Positions 46,573-56,411 are shown, counted from the first letter of the stretch. The stretch: 64,000 nucleotides of DNA from Maribacter arcticus (GCF_900167935.1 NZ_FUYL01000003.1:124001-188000); one strand, 5' to 3'. Notes: generated by a model not told the origin, from the letters alone. Made by a program: numbers and translations.

Positions 46573-47235
46573 AATGTAAAATATAAGTCCAATACGAAGT
46601 GGGCGATATTGAAGTACTTCTCCATTTACAGTTGCACTACCATTAAAAAGGTCTGTTAGTGCATAATACGCATTTAGATTAAAGGTATTATATCCAAAGC
46701 TCAAAGTTAGACCATATTGAAATCTTGATAAATCTGTATTATAAAATCCATCACTGGTGGTATCCGAAACAAATTTAGACCTCGCCCCTACTATATAAGC
46801 AGCCTTAATACCAGTATAAATTCTCCAGAATTTATACTCTTCGATTGTTGAATTTCGCCATCTAAATTCTAATGGAAACTCAATAAGGTGGGTTTCTAAT
46901 TTACTTCTTGTAATATTATCATTTATACTATATGTGATTTCATCATTAGATAAGTTAGCCACAAGATTGGAGTAATAACTGTTTAAGGCCAACCCAGCAC
47001 CAATACCAATAGACTTTGTTCCTGAACGATTTAAGGGGATATCTTTAATTAGGCCAGCTTGTAGACCATAAGATAAATTCCGTTGATTAGAACCTTCAGG
47101 ATGGTTCAATAGAAAATTATATGACAAACCTAAATAAAACTGATCTTCAAAATAGCGCTGACTTCTTAAGCTATCATTAGCATCCTGACCAAAGAAAGAA
47201 AGAGGTAAAAGAATAAATAGAAGTACAAATCGCAT
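46567..47235 (-). CDS. PorT-like outer-membrane beta-barrel protein
   Basis: A 222-residue exported protein. The signal peptide (about 1-16, ending FFGQD) is followed by alternating hydrophobic strands such as FYLGLSYNFLL, IGIGAGLALNSYYSN, LIEFPLEFRWRN and YGLTLSFGYNTFNLNAYYAL, ending in a Leu after IGLIFYI. This is a small beta-barrel of the PorT/porin-like class, not assigned to a specific T9SS component. It lies downstream of the two exbD genes but after a terminator-like hairpin, so it may be a separate unit. Its stop region overlaps the convergent membrane protein gene by six bases. Confidence 0.75.
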   Translation of the reverse strand: MRFVLLFILLPLSFFGQDANDSLRSQRYFEDQFYLGLSYNFLLNHPEGSNQRNLSYGLQAGLIKDIPLNRSGTKSIGIGAGLALNSYYSNLVANLSNDEITYSINDNITRSKLETHLIEFPLEFRWRNSTIEEYKFWRIYTGIKAAYIVGARSKFVSDTTSDGFYNTDLSRFQYGLTLSFGYNTFNLNAYYALTDLFNGSATVNGEVLQYRPLRIGLIFYIL

Positions 47236-47256
47236 TTAGTAAAGTTAATGAAATAA

Positions 47257-47286
47257 AAAACGCTTCAAATAAATTTGAAGCGTTTT
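47257..47286 (-). terminator. Terminator after the ExbB-ExbD genes
   Basis: AAAACGCTTCAAAT pairs with ATTTGAAGCGTTTT, a perfect 14-base inverted repeat with a two-base centre, giving an A/T-flanked stem on both strands. It starts 25 bases beyond the end of the last exbD gene. Confidence 0.85.
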
Positions 47287-47310
47287 GAAAATTAGAATTC
47301 TACTAACTAA

Positions 47311-47793
47311 CTATTGTAGATTATTAAAAGCATCTCCTTCATAGGTAGTATAATTCACCTTTAAAGCATTTACCTTTCTTAACTCTTGTTTAATATCGGA
47401 TATCAACCCCATACTAGCGTTCTTATCAACCTTAAGCGAAGTGGTCAATACATTTTGAAGTTCTTGAGGCTTCTTAGCCCTTTCCATCAAAATATAATCA
47501 CCTACTTCAGATGCACTAGCGAATTTGTCGTTTAATTGAATTTTTGGCTCTGTACCAAAAGTTTTCTCATATTCTCTAGTTGGCTTACCAACATAAATAT
47601 AGATTACACGATCTTTCTTTTCCAATTTCTTAACTTCACTAGCATTTGGAAGTACGTTTTCTACTTTCAAAGAACTATCCTTCATAACTGTTACCGTCAT
47701 AAAGAAAAACAAAAGCATAAATACAATGTCAGGAAGTGAAGCAGTGGAAACCGCTGGAATCTCTCCGTCTTTTTTCTTTGCAAATTTTGACAT
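47311..47793 (-). CDS. exbD: ExbD/TolR-type proton channel accessory protein (second copy)
   Basis: A 160-residue ExbD/TolR family protein. A single transmembrane helix at about residues 21-40 follows a charged N-terminus, with the family aspartate in SLPDIVFMLLFFFM, then a periplasmic domain ending near LQ. With ExbB it would use proton flow to energise TonB-type transport. The gene follows the other exbD gene by 21 bases. The two copies are different in the periplasmic part, so they probably form a heteromer or serve different TonB proteins. Confidence 0.9.
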   Translation of the reverse strand: MSKFAKKKDGEIPAVSTASLPDIVFMLLFFFMTVTVMKDSSLKVENVLPNASEVKKLEKKDRVIYIYVGKPTREYEKTFGTEPKIQLNDKFASASEVGDYILMERAKKPQELQNVLTTSLKVDKNASMGLISDIKQELRKVNALKVNYTTYEGDAFNNLQ

Positions 47794-47814
47794 AGTGTTA
47801 CTTTTAGTTGTTAA

Positions 47815-48438
47815 TTATTCTTTTGAAGTTTCAGCTTCAGATAATTTTTGTGGATATAATCCCTGAATACGAGTTACCTTCTCCTTCAATTCATCTTTAA
47901 CAGAATCTTCAGTTTCAGGGTTTAAATATTCAGCTTCCATTTCAACATACTCTTTACCGAACAGTCTCTTAGACTCCCTGTTTCGAAGGTCATTATACGC
48001 CCCTACCAATTCGTTCTGAACTGTTATATAGGTGCCATACTTTGTTTCACGATCGTTCTTTAAAGAAATAATTGCTTTTGATGGGTTATCTGAAGATTCA
48101 GCATTACGCTTTCCTTTACAATAGCTACAATAATCTGGACTACCTTGAGGTGCTCCACCGTTATCTAAAAACGCCATCGCTTTTTCGCGCAATTTATCAA
48201 TTGGAAGAATTTCATCTTCTACCAACAACTGACCGTTACGGTTAATATTCACCGTAAAGATGTTCTTTTGTTTAATAATTGGTGGTTCCTCTGTAGGTGG
48301 TTCCATTGGTGGAAGCATACGATCCAATCCTGCATCTGTTTCAATAGTAGTTGTTACCAAGAAAAAGATAAGTAAAAGGAAAGCTATGTCCGCCATCGAA
48401 CCAGCACTAACCTCTGGTGCTCCTGCTCTTCTAGCCAT
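47815..48438 (-). CDS. exbD: ExbD/TolR-type protein with Cys pair (first copy)
   Basis: A 207-residue ExbD/TolR family protein. The helix near residues 17-35 has the family aspartate in GSMADIAFLLLIFFL. The periplasmic domain is longer than usual: an extra segment near residues 102-110 has two Cys (DYCSYCKGKRNAES), and a Glu-rich tail ends the protein. The Cys pair suggests a disulfide or a metal site. It is 14 bases after the 143-residue membrane protein gene and 21 bases before the second exbD. Confidence 0.9.
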   Translation of the reverse strand: MARRAGAPEVSAGSMADIAFLLLIFFLVTTTIETDAGLDRMLPPMEPPTEEPPIIKQKNIFTVNINRNGQLLVEDEILPIDKLREKAMAFLDNGGAPQGSPDYCSYCKGKRNAESSDNPSKAIISLKNDRETKYGTYITVQNELVGAYNDLRNRESKRLFGKEYVEMEAEYLNPETEDSVKDELKEKVTRIQGLYPQKLSEAETSKE

Positions 48439-48452
48439 AGTTCTTTATTTAA

Positions 48453-48884
48453 TTATTTACTAAACATATTTTTAATTGCTGGCAATACCAAAGAAGCTAC
48501 AGCGATAATAGTAAGGATAAAGAAAACATTTAATCCCATACCAATTTTCTTAACTGTACTTTCAGTTGTCATGGCCAAGAATTCAGGAGCAACGTCCGTC
48601 CCACTCGACATAACATAAGAAATACCAACTACCAATAAAAGACCACCTACAACAAACAAGGTTTTTTTCAATCCTTGTGGGTTAGCGAATAAGTTTTTTA
48701 AGGTAAAGACTAAACTAACTATAACTGCAACCGCTAAAAGGAAATAAGTTATAATAAACATAAAGTTCATAGCTCCGCTTTGAGCTGCTTCAGCAGCAGG
48801 CATATCCCTTTCAGGAAGCATGAACCATAGAACCGCACCAAGTAATCCTATTACTACCAATGCTATTTTTACAATTTTTTGCAT
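48453..48884 (-). CDS. Unknown membrane protein within the ExbB-ExbD operon
   Basis: A 143-residue protein with four hydrophobic segments: about 5-24, 40-63, 76-92 and 116-137. I recognise no domain. The loop between helices three and four has SYVMSSGTDVAPEFLAMTTESTVKK. It sits between the ExbB/TolQ gene (26 bases upstream) and the first exbD gene (14 bases downstream), so it is probably a fourth part of the same complex in this lineage. No cysteine and no enzyme motif is seen. Confidence 0.75.
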   Translation of the reverse strand: MQKIVKIALVVIGLLGAVLWFMLPERDMPAAEAAQSGAMNFMFIITYFLLAVAVIVSLVFTLKNLFANPQGLKKTLFVVGGLLLVVGISYVMSSGTDVAPEFLAMTTESTVKKIGMGLNVFFILTIIAVASLVLPAIKNMFSK

Positions 48885-48910
48885 AATATTTTAGGTATAA
48901 AAAGTGTTAC

Positions 48911-49660
48911 TTATTTTTTGTGATCTACCAACATATCGATTAAAGAAATCGAAGAATCTTCCATATCATTAACAATACTATCAATTTTAGCAATGATATA
49001 ATTATAGAAAATTTGAAGTATAATAGCCGTAATAAGACCAAATACTGTCGTCAATAATGCAACTTGAATATCACCTGCAATAAGAGATGCACTTAAGTTA
49101 CCAACAGCAGCAATCTTTTGGAAGGCCTGAATCATACCAATTACCGTACCCATGAAACCAAGCATCGGTGCAATAGCGATAAACAATGACAACCAAGAAA
49201 CGTTCTTCTCTAATTGTCCCATTTGAACTCCACCGTAAGCAACAACCGCTTTTTCAGCAGACTCTACACTTTCACCAGCTCTATCTAAACCTTGGTAGTA
49301 TATAGAAGCAACAGGACCTTTTGTATTTCTACAAACTTCTTTAGCAGCTTCAACACCGCCTGATGCTAATGCGTCCTCAACTTGTTGTTTCAACTTAGCA
49401 GTATTTGTACTTGCCATGTTTAAATAGATAATTCTTTCGATAGCAACTGCTAAACCAAGAATCAAACATAAAAGAACGATACCCATAAAGCCGGCACCAC
49501 CAGTGATAAACATTTCTTTTAACATTTGAGTAAAACCTCTCTCTGCTTCTGGTGTTGCGTCTTGAAGTAGTATAGCTACTGCAGCTACTTTAGCGCTTGC
49601 CATATTTGTACCTGCTACAAATGCCCCAGCGATTGCTAGGCTTGGGAATAATTTTTTCAT
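48911..49660 (-). CDS. exbB: MotA/TolQ/ExbB proton channel family protein
   Basis: The 249-residue proton channel subunit has an N-terminal signal-like segment (about 1-23), three main hydrophobic segments (about 52-75, 155-180, 195-225) and the family core GVQMGQLEKNVSWLSLFIAIAPMLGFMGTVIGMIQAF (parts WLSLFIAIAPMLG and GTVIGMIQAFQKIA). Opening a run of exbB-unknown-exbD-exbD, it would power a TonB or Tol-like system; TonB-dependent receptors are present in this window. The tRNA-Ser gene is 77 bases upstream on the same strand. Confidence 0.92.
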   Translation of the reverse strand: MKKLFPSLAIAGAFVAGTNMASAKVAAVAILLQDATPEAERGFTQMLKEMFITGGAGFMGIVLLCLILGLAVAIERIIYLNMASTNTAKLKQQVEDALASGGVEAAKEVCRNTKGPVASIYYQGLDRAGESVESAEKAVVAYGGVQMGQLEKNVSWLSLFIAIAPMLGFMGTVIGMIQAFQKIAAVGNLSASLIAGDIQVALLTTVFGLITAIILQIFYNYIIAKIDSIVNDMEDSSISLIDMLVDHKK

Positions 49661-49737
49661 TTTTTCGAACTTAAATTAGTTAGTTAATAGGGTTAAAGAT
49701 AAAAAAAAAACAATATAAAAAAAGTAAAACTTACTTG

Positions 49738-49825
49738 CAGAGAGGAAGGGATTCGAACCCTCGATACCCTTTTGGGGTATACACACTTTCCAGGCGTGCG
49801 CCTTCGACCACTCGGCCACCTCTCT
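49738..49825 (-). tRNA. trnS: tRNA-Ser (anticodon GGA)
   Basis: On the minus strand the acceptor AGAGAGG pairs with CCTCTCT, the D arm is GCC...GGC, the anticodon arm contains GGA in CCTGGAAAG, and the long variable arm (TATACCCCAAAAGGGTAT) forms its own stem, as expected for class II serine tRNAs. The T arm is GAGGG-TTCGAAT-CCCTT with a G-T pair. Discriminator is G; CCA not encoded. It is 71 bases downstream of the ansA stop. Confidence 0.97.
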
Positions 49826-49896
49826 AAATTACCCTTTTTAAGGGTGGGCAAATAACAAAAAAAATATTAGTTAAAGAAATTAAATCAGTGTTAATT

Positions 49897-50928
49897 TCAC
49901 ATCATTTCACCACGCAAAGAAGTCTCAAAAACAGTTTTAAATAAGTCTTGTGATACACCAGAACCCAATAGATACATTGCCTTAGTAATTGCAGCTTCGG
50001 TCGTAATATCCTTACCATTAATAACTTGCATTTTCTTAAGCCTTGAACTGGTCTCATAATGACCCATCATAACTGCACCTCCAGAACATTGTGTAACGTT
50101 AATTATATGAATACCATTTATTATAGCATTATTTAACCGCTCCAAAAACCACTCTTCCATCGGTGCATTTCCTGAACCATATGTTTCCAAAACAAGTGCT
50201 TTTAAATTTTTCGTTCCCAGCATGGCATCGATAACATTTTTGTTAATTCCTGGAAAAATTTTTAAAATAGCGACATTATCATCCATATTTCTATGAGATT
50301 TTAAGCCTAATTTCTTCTTTTGCGGCAATAAATATTCATTAAAAACTGTCAAATGGACGCCCGATTCAATTAGTTGCGGATAATTTAAAGAGGCAAATGC
50401 CTGAAAATGTTCTGCATTTATTTTAGTTGTCCTATTTCCTCTATATAACTTATATTCAAAATAAAGCCCTACTTCTTGAATTACAGCTTTGCCCTTTTTT
50501 TTCAAAGCTGCTATTTGAATGGCCGTAATTAAGTTCTCTTTAGCGTCGGTTCGCAAATCACCAATAGGTAATTGGGAGCCAGTTAATATCACTGGCTTTC
50601 CTAAATTTTCTAGCAAAAAACTAAGTGCAGAGGCGGTATAACTCATTGTATCACTACCATGCAACACCACAAAACCATCATATTCATCATACTTTTCAGC
50701 AACGATATCTGAAATTGCAACCCAATGGGTAGGATTCATGTTCGATGAATCTATAGGACGCTCAAAAGAATAGCTTGATATCGTACAATCTAACTGATTA
50801 AGCTCTGGTATATTCTTCAATAACTGCGAAAAATCAAAAGCCTTCAACGCGCCAGAAGTATAATCTTTCATCATTCCGATGGTACCGCCCGTATAAATTA
50901 ATAAAATACTGCTTTTAGCTGAGCTCAA
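49897..50928 (-). CDS. ansA: Type I L-asparaginase
   Basis: Converts asparagine to aspartate and ammonia. The 343-residue protein has both catalytic threonine motifs: YTGGTIGMM near residue 12 (nucleophile Thr16 candidate) and LHGSDTMSYTASALSF near residue 90, then a conserved LTGSQLPIGDLRTDAKENL. It lacks a signal peptide, so it is the cytoplasmic type I enzyme. The TatD gene is 21 bases upstream, and the two are likely co-transcribed. The C-terminal domain (about 215-343) contains LVLETYGSGNAP and is complete. Confidence 0.95.
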   Translation of the reverse strand: MSSAKSSILLIYTGGTIGMMKDYTSGALKAFDFSQLLKNIPELNQLDCTISSYSFERPIDSSNMNPTHWVAISDIVAEKYDEYDGFVVLHGSDTMSYTASALSFLLENLGKPVILTGSQLPIGDLRTDAKENLITAIQIAALKKKGKAVIQEVGLYFEYKLYRGNRTTKINAEHFQAFASLNYPQLIESGVHLTVFNEYLLPQKKKLGLKSHRNMDDNVAILKIFPGINKNVIDAMLGTKNLKALVLETYGSGNAPMEEWFLERLNNAIINGIHIINVTQCSGGAVMMGHYETSSRLKKMQVINGKDITTEAAITKAMYLLGSGVSQDLFKTVFETSLRGEMM

Positions 50929-50949
50929 ACTTTCTCTTTTAAATAATTA

Positions 50950-51717
50950 CTAAATTCCGAAAACATCTACCGAATTCTTGGTTGTTACTAACGCTACTTG
51001 TTCATTAGAAATCTGATGAATATCAGCTAATTTCTCGAGAACATTAACAATATATGAACTTTCATTTCTTTTACCTCTATATGGAGCAGGAGCCAAATAA
51101 GGAGAATCTGTTTCCAATACAATATGCCTTAAAGCGATTTCCTTTAAAAACGTATCGATTTTACCATTCTTAAAAGTTACAACGCCACCGATCCCCAATT
51201 TCAAATTATAAGATATAGCCTTTTGTGCTTGTTCATATGTACCAGTAAAACAATGAAAAATTCCTCTTAAATCTTCTCCTTTCTCATCTTCCAAAATTTC
51301 AAAAACCTCATCAAATGCATCTCTGCAATGAATAACAATAGGTAGTTTATTTTTTTTCGCGAGCTGAATCTGAGATTTAAAGGCGATTTGCTGTTCTTTT
51401 AAATATTTTTTATCCCAATATAAATCTATTCCTATTTCACCAATTGCATAAAACTTATGAGTAGTCAACATTTCTTCTACATGAGAAAGTTCCTCTCGAA
51501 AATTTTCTTTCACGTGAGTAGGATGTAAACCCGTCATTAAGTATACATGCTTTGGAAAATCTTTTTCTAAATCAAGCATGCGTTGTGTATATGTAGAATC
51601 AATGGCCGGTATAAAAAAACGCCCAACCCCTATATCAATCGCATTTTGAATAATAATACTTCTATCTTCATCGAAAGCTTCGCTGTACAAATGCGTATGT
51701 GTGTCGGTTATCATCAT
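50950..51717 (-). CDS. TatD family metal-dependent DNase
   Basis: A 255-residue TIM-barrel hydrolase of the TatD family, thought to act as a 3'-5' exonuclease or in tRNA quality control. Metal ligands are visible in TDTHTHLYS near the start, IGEIGIDLYWDK, PIVIHCRDAF, FHCFTG and ETDSPYLAP. Two adjacent ATG codons at 51717 and 51714 are possible starts. It is followed by ansA after 21 bases. A TATTTTTG box lies only 5-12 bases before the first ATG, suggesting a very short leader. Confidence 0.93.
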   Translation of the reverse strand: MMITDTHTHLYSEAFDEDRSIIIQNAIDIGVGRFFIPAIDSTYTQRMLDLEKDFPKHVYLMTGLHPTHVKENFREELSHVEEMLTTHKFYAIGEIGIDLYWDKKYLKEQQIAFKSQIQLAKKNKLPIVIHCRDAFDEVFEILEDEKGEDLRGIFHCFTGTYEQAQKAISYNLKLGIGGVVTFKNGKIDTFLKEIALRHIVLETDSPYLAPAPYRGKRNESSYIVNVLEKLADIHQISNEQVALVTTKNSVDVFGI

Positions 51718-51721
51718 GCCA

Positions 51722-51741
51722 CAAAAATAGACTTATCTTTG
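51722..51741. promoter_or_regulatory. Divergent, near-overlapping promoter boxes between tatD and the protease gene
   Basis: Within a 37-base gap there are two full TAnnTTTG matches: TATTTTTG on the minus strand (51729-51722) and TATCTTTG on the plus strand (51734-51741). Both would give leaders of only a few bases. Promoter use is inferred. Confidence 0.45.
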
Positions 51742-51754
51742 AAAAAAATGAGCC

Positions 51755-52204
51755 ATGAGTACCCTCAAAAAATTTTTAAAGAAGAAAAATTATGTCTCTA
51801 TCCCCTTAGTTTTAACAGCAACAGACCACTTTGAAATTAATGCAAAAATAAACTCCATTAAAGGTAGATTTATATTAGATACAGGCGCATCGAATACATG
51901 TGTTGGCATGAACCGCATTGAACATTTCAATCTTGTATCTCAAGAATCTAAAATAAAGGCTGCTGGAGCAGGAGCTACGAACATGGAGACCCTTATCTCA
52001 AAAAAAAACGTTATAGATTTACACTCTTGGCAATTAAAAAAACTTAAAATTGTTTTATTCGACCTCAAACATGTCAATGAAGCATTAATAGCTCATAATG
52101 CCGAACCCGTAGACGGAATAATAGGGGCAGATATTCTAAAAAAATCGAAAGCAATAATTGACTACGACAACCAATATCTTTATTTAAAAAACAAAAAGCG
52201 CTGA
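51755..52204 (+). CDS. Retropepsin-like aspartic protease-fold protein
   Basis: A 149-residue single-lobe aspartic protease-fold protein. The active-site-like LDTGAS has Asp42-Thr43-Gly44, and the GIIGADIL segment near residue 125 supplies the matching hydrophobic-Gly motif of the fold. Such proteins must dimerise to act. No signal peptide is evident, although the N-terminus is short and basic, so it is probably cytoplasmic. Substrate unknown. It is divergent from tatD, and its stop codon lies in the stem of the following terminator. Confidence 0.85.
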   Translation: MSTLKKFLKKKNYVSIPLVLTATDHFEINAKINSIKGRFILDTGASNTCVGMNRIEHFNLVSQESKIKAAGAGATNMETLISKKNVIDLHSWQLKKLKIVLFDLKHVNEALIAHNAEPVDGIIGADILKKSKAIIDYDNQYLYLKNKKR

Positions 52205-52223
52205 GAATTCTCAGCGCTTTTTT
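52193..52223. terminator. Bidirectional terminator between the protease gene and sucB
   Basis: AAAAAGCGCTGAG pairs with CTCAGCGCTTTTT around AATT, with flanking A and T runs. It serves both convergent genes and includes the protease gene's TGA stop (52202-52204). Confidence 0.93.
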
Positions 52224-52246
52224 AATTCTATCTAAATTTTAGAAAT

Positions 52247-53473
52247 TTACATTTCTAAAGCCTTCTTTACATTATTATCCATTAATAAAGCTTCAGGGCT
52301 TTCTAACGCCTCTTTAATAGCCACTAAGAAACCTACTGACTCTTTACCATCGATGATACGGTGATCATAAGAAACCGCAACATACATTATTGGTGCAATT
52401 GCAATAGCACCATCACGTGCGATAGGTCGCTCAACAATATTGTGCATACCTAAAATTGCGCTCTGTGGTGGATTAATAATCGGTGTCGATAACATTGAAC
52501 CAAAAACACCGCCATTAGTAATTGTAAAGGTACCACCTGTCATTTCATCTACAGTTATTTCACCTTCACGTGCTCTAATAGCAAGTCTTTTCACTTCTGC
52601 CTCAATACCTCTAAAAGTTAAATTCTCTGCATTTCTAATAACAGGCACCATTAATCCCTTTGGCCCTGATACTGCGATACTGATATCACAGAAATCAAAA
52701 GAAATCATTTCTTTACCATCTATCATAGAGTTAACAGCTGGGTACATCTCTAAGGCTCTAACAACTGCTTTAGTGAAAAAAGACATGAAACCTAACCCTA
52801 CCCCGTGTTTGCTTTTAAAATCTTCCTTGTACTTATTTCTAAGTTCAAAGATGGCGCTCATGTCCACTTCATTGAAAGTGGTTAACATAGCGGTCTCATT
52901 CTTAGCAGAAACCAATCGTTCGGCAACTTTTCTACGTAACATAGACAATTTTGACCTTGTCTCACCACGATTACCACCAGTAGGAGTTCCCATAGAAGGA
53001 ACAGCATTCACAGCATCTTCTTTGGTGATTCTACCATCACGACCCGAACCTGATACGGTATTTTTATCAACACCCTTTTCGTCTAAAATTTTCTTTGCAG
53101 CAGGTGAAGGAACTCCTGACGCATACGTTTTTTTAGGTTGAACTGGTTGCGGAGCTTTTTCAGCTATGGCTTCTTTTTTAACTTCCTCATTTTTTGATGC
53201 AGAAGCAGCACCCTTATCATCACCTTCTGGCTTTGCAGCACTAGTATCAATTAAACATACAACGGCACCTACAGCTACAGCATCTCCTTCTTCAGCTTTC
53301 AAGGTGATAATACCACTTGCTTCAGCTGGCAACTCTAAAGTAGCCTTATCTGAATCTACCTCAGCAATTGCCTGATCTTTTTCTACGTAATCCCCATCTT
53401 GAACTAACCACTCCGCTATTTCTACCTCCGTGATAGATTCTCCCGGTGAAGGGACCTTCATTTCTAGAATCAT
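52247..53473 (-). CDS. sucB: Dihydrolipoamide succinyltransferase (2-oxoglutarate dehydrogenase E2)
   Basis: E2 of the 2-oxoglutarate dehydrogenase complex transfers the succinyl group to CoA. The 408-residue protein has a lipoyl domain (about 1-77, lipoyl Lys43 in [11 protein letters not shown]), an Ala/Lys/Pro linker, a peripheral-subunit-binding domain (about 115-155, [14 protein letters not shown]), and the catalytic acyltransferase domain with [14 protein letters not shown], active-site His371. It lies 20 bases after sucA, the usual E1-E2 pair; the shared E3 (lipoamide dehydrogenase) is not in the window. Confidence 0.97.
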   Translation of the reverse strand: MILEMKVPSPGESITEVEIAEWLVQDGDYVEKDQAIAEVDSDKATLELPAEASGIITLKAEEGDAVAVGAVVCLIDTSAAKPEGDDKGAASASKNEEVKKEAIAEKAPQPVQPKKTYASGVPSPAAKKILDEKGVDKNTVSGSGRDGRITKEDAVNAVPSMGTPTGGNRGETRSKLSMLRRKVAERLVSAKNETAMLTTFNEVDMSAIFELRNKYKEDFKSKHGVGLGFMSFFTKAVVRALEMYPAVNSMIDGKEMISFDFCDISIAVSGPKGLMVPVIRNAENLTFRGIEAEVKRLAIRAREGEITVDEMTGGTFTITNGGVFGSMLSTPIINPPQSAILGMHNIVERPIARDGAIAIAPIMYVAVSYDHRIIDGKESVGFLVAIKEALESPEALLMDNNVKKALEM

Positions 53474-53493
53474 TCTTTCTATAATTTGATATG

Positions 53494-56295
53494 TTATTTT
53501 AAATCTTTGGGTTTGAACATATTATCCTTTGACTTGTCAAAGACGTAATCTATTACCTGTTGATGACGCATTTTAGACCTAACCGCACTACCTGCAGCAG
53601 GGGCAGCATAAAAACGTCGAGAAGCTACTCTGAATTTTTGAACCTCACTAAAGTGCATTAATAAATGACTCCATGCCCCCATATTTCTTGGTTCTTCTTG
53701 AGCCCAAACAAAGTCATCTGCATTCTTATACTTCGCCATTACCTCCTTCATTTTCTCTGCAGGCAAAGGAAACAATTGCTCAACTCTAACTAAAGCTATA
53801 TCATCTCTTTTTTGCTCTTCCTTAACTACTAATAAGTCATAATAAAACTTACCAGTACAGAAGACTAAACTTTTAACTTTCTTAGCATCGGCCGTTTCAT
53901 CATCAATAACTTCTTGAAAACCACCTTCAGTAAACTCAGAAATTTTTGAAACCGCTTTAGCGTGTCTTAATAAACTTTTAGGTGTAAATATGATTAAAGG
54001 CTTTCTAAAATTCGCCTTCATTTGCCTTCTTAAGATATGAAACATCTGTGCAGGTGTAGTTACATCTGCTATATACATATTATCCTTAGCACATAATTGT
54101 AAATAACGCTCCATTCTAGCTGAAGAATGTTCAGCACCTTGACCTTCATAACCGTGAGGCAATAACATTACCAATCCGTTTTGAAGCTTCCACTTATCTT
54201 CAGCAGCAGAAATATATTGGTCAATCATGATTTGGGCTCCATTACTGAAATCTCCAAATTGAGCTTCCCAAATAGTTAATGTATTAGGACTGGCCATGGC
54301 ATAGCCATAATCAAAACCTACGACACCATATTCTGATAAAAGTGAATTGTAAATTTGAAATTTAGCTTGTTGCTCTGAAAGCATGTTCAAAAGGACAACC
54401 TCTTCTTCGCTTTCTTCAACCTTCATTACGGCATGACGATGCGAAAAAGTACCACGCTCAACATCTTGACCAGAGATACGCACAGCAAAACCTTCTTCTA
54501 AAAGAGAGCCATAGGCTAATAACTCGCCCATTGCCCAATCTAGATTATCAGATTCGAAATACATATTATGACGATCATTAACCAATTTCTCAACTTTTCG
54601 CAAGAACTTTTTACCCTTAGGTAGTTCTGTGAGAACTTTAGCGATTTTAGTTAATTTATCTTTATCAAAAGTGGTGTCAATGGCTTCCATCATCTCCCAT
54701 TCACGCACATTTTCAAAGCCTTTCCATTCATCAGCCATAAAAGGCGTGATTACTGTTTTATCCTCTTTTCTTGAATCTTCTAATTTTTCTTCAAGAGAGT
54801 CTTTATATTGTTTCTCAAGTTCAGCGACATAGCTTTCATCAATAACGCCCTCTTTCATTAATCTTTCTGCATAAATATCTCTTGGATTTTTATGCTTTGC
54901 TATCGCTTTATATAATTTAGGCTGTGTAAACCTAGGTTCATCACCTTCGTTATGACCATATTTTCTGTATCCTAACAAATCGATAAATACATCACCAGCA
55001 AATCGCATTCTATATTCCAATGCAAAAAGAGAGGCGTGTACAACTGCTTCTGCATCATCTGCATTTACATGAAGTACTGGACTTAAAGTAACTTTTGCAA
55101 CATCAGTACAATACGTAGATGTTCTAGCATCTAAATAATTAGTAGTAAACCCTATTTGATTATTAACTACTATATGTATCGTGCCGCCTGTTTTATACCC
55201 ATCAAGATTGGCCATTTGAACCAATTCATATACCAGGCCTTGGCCAGCAATTGCAGCATCACCATGAACAACAATTGGTAATACTTTAGAAAAATCATCT
55301 TGATAATGAGTATCTTGTTTTGCTCTCGCTATACCTTCAACTACGGCACCTACTGTTTCTAAGTGTGACGGATTGGGCGCAATGTTCATCTTAATTTTAT
55401 TGCCGTTGTCTGATTTTCTATCCGACGTCCACCCTAAATGATACTTAACATCGCCATCAAAAATCTCTTGCTCGTAATCTTTACCATCAAACTCACTAAA
55501 AATATCTTTCGCCGATTTACCAAAAATATTAGTTAGTACATTTAATCTGCCACGGTGCGCCATACCCATAACGAACTGTTTCACGCCCATTTCTGCCGCG
55601 CGTTCAACAATTACATCTAATGCAGGTATTAAAGATTCGTTCCCCTCTAAAGAAAATCTTTTCTGTCCTACGTACTTCGTATGAAGAAAAGTTTCAAAAG
55701 AAATAGCATGATTTAATTTTTTAAGAATATGCTTTTTTCGATCTGGGTCAAAATTTGGATGATTGTCATTAACATTAATCCAATCTTGTATCCATTTCAC
55801 CTTTTCAGGTTTACGAATAAACATATATTCAACACCAATAGCATCACAATAAATACTCTGTAGGTGTGTAATTATATCATTTAACGAACTTGGCCCAATG
55901 CCGATAATATCACCCGCATTAAAAACTGTTGATAAATCAGATTCTTCTAAACCAAAGTTTTGAATATCTAAAGTTGGCTCGTAATGTCTTCGCTCTCTAA
56001 CCGGGTTAGTCTCTGTGAACAAATGACCTCTACTTCTATAACCGTCAATTAAACGAATTACCTGAAACTCCTTTTGAAGAGATTCTGGCATTTCACTTTT
56101 GTTGCCATTTACTATAGCTGTAGTTCGATTTTCATCAATATCTAGTTCATCTAGCGAACTCTCTAGACCAAAGTCAAAACCTTGAAAAAAGGCTCTCCAA
56201 CTAGGCTCTACACTGTCCGGATTCACTAAATACTTATCATATAGCTCTGAAAAAAAAGAGGTATGAGCGGTATTCAAAAAGGAATATTTATCCAT
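53494..56295 (-). CDS. sucA: 2-oxoglutarate dehydrogenase E1 component
   Basis: E1 is the thiamine-diphosphate enzyme of the TCA cycle that decarboxylates 2-oxoglutarate. The 933-residue protein has an N-terminal helix segment ([19 protein letters not shown]), then [29 protein letters not shown] (TPP-binding), [10 protein letters not shown], the transketolase-like region with [15 protein letters not shown] and [12 protein letters not shown], and the C-terminal region ([14 protein letters not shown]). Length is typical. It starts a two-gene unit with sucB behind a TAAATTTG promoter box. Confidence 0.98.
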   Translation of the reverse strand: MDKYSFLNTAHTSFFSELYDKYLVNPDSVEPSWRAFFQGFDFGLESSLDELDIDENRTTAIVNGNKSEMPESLQKEFQVIRLIDGYRSRGHLFTETNPVRERRHYEPTLDIQNFGLEESDLSTVFNAGDIIGIGPSSLNDIITHLQSIYCDAIGVEYMFIRKPEKVKWIQDWINVNDNHPNFDPDRKKHILKKLNHAISFETFLHTKYVGQKRFSLEGNESLIPALDVIVERAAEMGVKQFVMGMAHRGRLNVLTNIFGKSAKDIFSEFDGKDYEQEIFDGDVKYHLGWTSDRKSDNGNKIKMNIAPNPSHLETVGAVVEGIARAKQDTHYQDDFSKVLPIVVHGDAAIAGQGLVYELVQMANLDGYKTGGTIHIVVNNQIGFTTNYLDARTSTYCTDVAKVTLSPVLHVNADDAEAVVHASLFALEYRMRFAGDVFIDLLGYRKYGHNEGDEPRFTQPKLYKAIAKHKNPRDIYAERLMKEGVIDESYVAELEKQYKDSLEEKLEDSRKEDKTVITPFMADEWKGFENVREWEMMEAIDTTFDKDKLTKIAKVLTELPKGKKFLRKVEKLVNDRHNMYFESDNLDWAMGELLAYGSLLEEGFAVRISGQDVERGTFSHRHAVMKVEESEEEVVLLNMLSEQQAKFQIYNSLLSEYGVVGFDYGYAMASPNTLTIWEAQFGDFSNGAQIMIDQYISAAEDKWKLQNGLVMLLPHGYEGQGAEHSSARMERYLQLCAKDNMYIADVTTPAQMFHILRRQMKANFRKPLIIFTPKSLLRHAKAVSKISEFTEGGFQEVIDDETADAKKVKSLVFCTGKFYYDLLVVKEEQKRDDIALVRVEQLFPLPAEKMKEVMAKYKNADDFVWAQEEPRNMGAWSHLLMHFSEVQKFRVASRRFYAAPAAGSAVRSKMRHQQVIDYVFDKSKDNMFKPKDLK

Positions 56296-56329
56296 GAATT
56301 ACTTTCTGTATCTTTAGAATAAATTTGTA

Positions 56330-56337
56330 CAAATTTA
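56330..56337 (-). promoter_or_regulatory. Candidate -7 box of sucA-sucB
   Basis: On the minus strand TAAATTTG matches TAnnTTTG, 34 bases before the sucA ATG. No clear TTG is found at 17-19 bases upstream. Confidence 0.5.
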
Positions 56338-56411
56338 CAACATTTACCATATCTAACGGAAGAATGTAGTGTATTATTGAAAAAAATGAAACTTTAAAAC
56401 AAAATCCGCAT

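Noticed and set aside
49831-49845. Short hairpin ACCCTT/AAGGGT between ansA and tRNA-Ser
   Set aside because: Only six A/T-rich pairs with no T-run; could be chance and is too weak to call a terminator.
52440-53141. Open frame of 233 codons opposite sucB
   Set aside because: It is antisense to a clear E2 gene and has no family-like sequence; a coding shadow.
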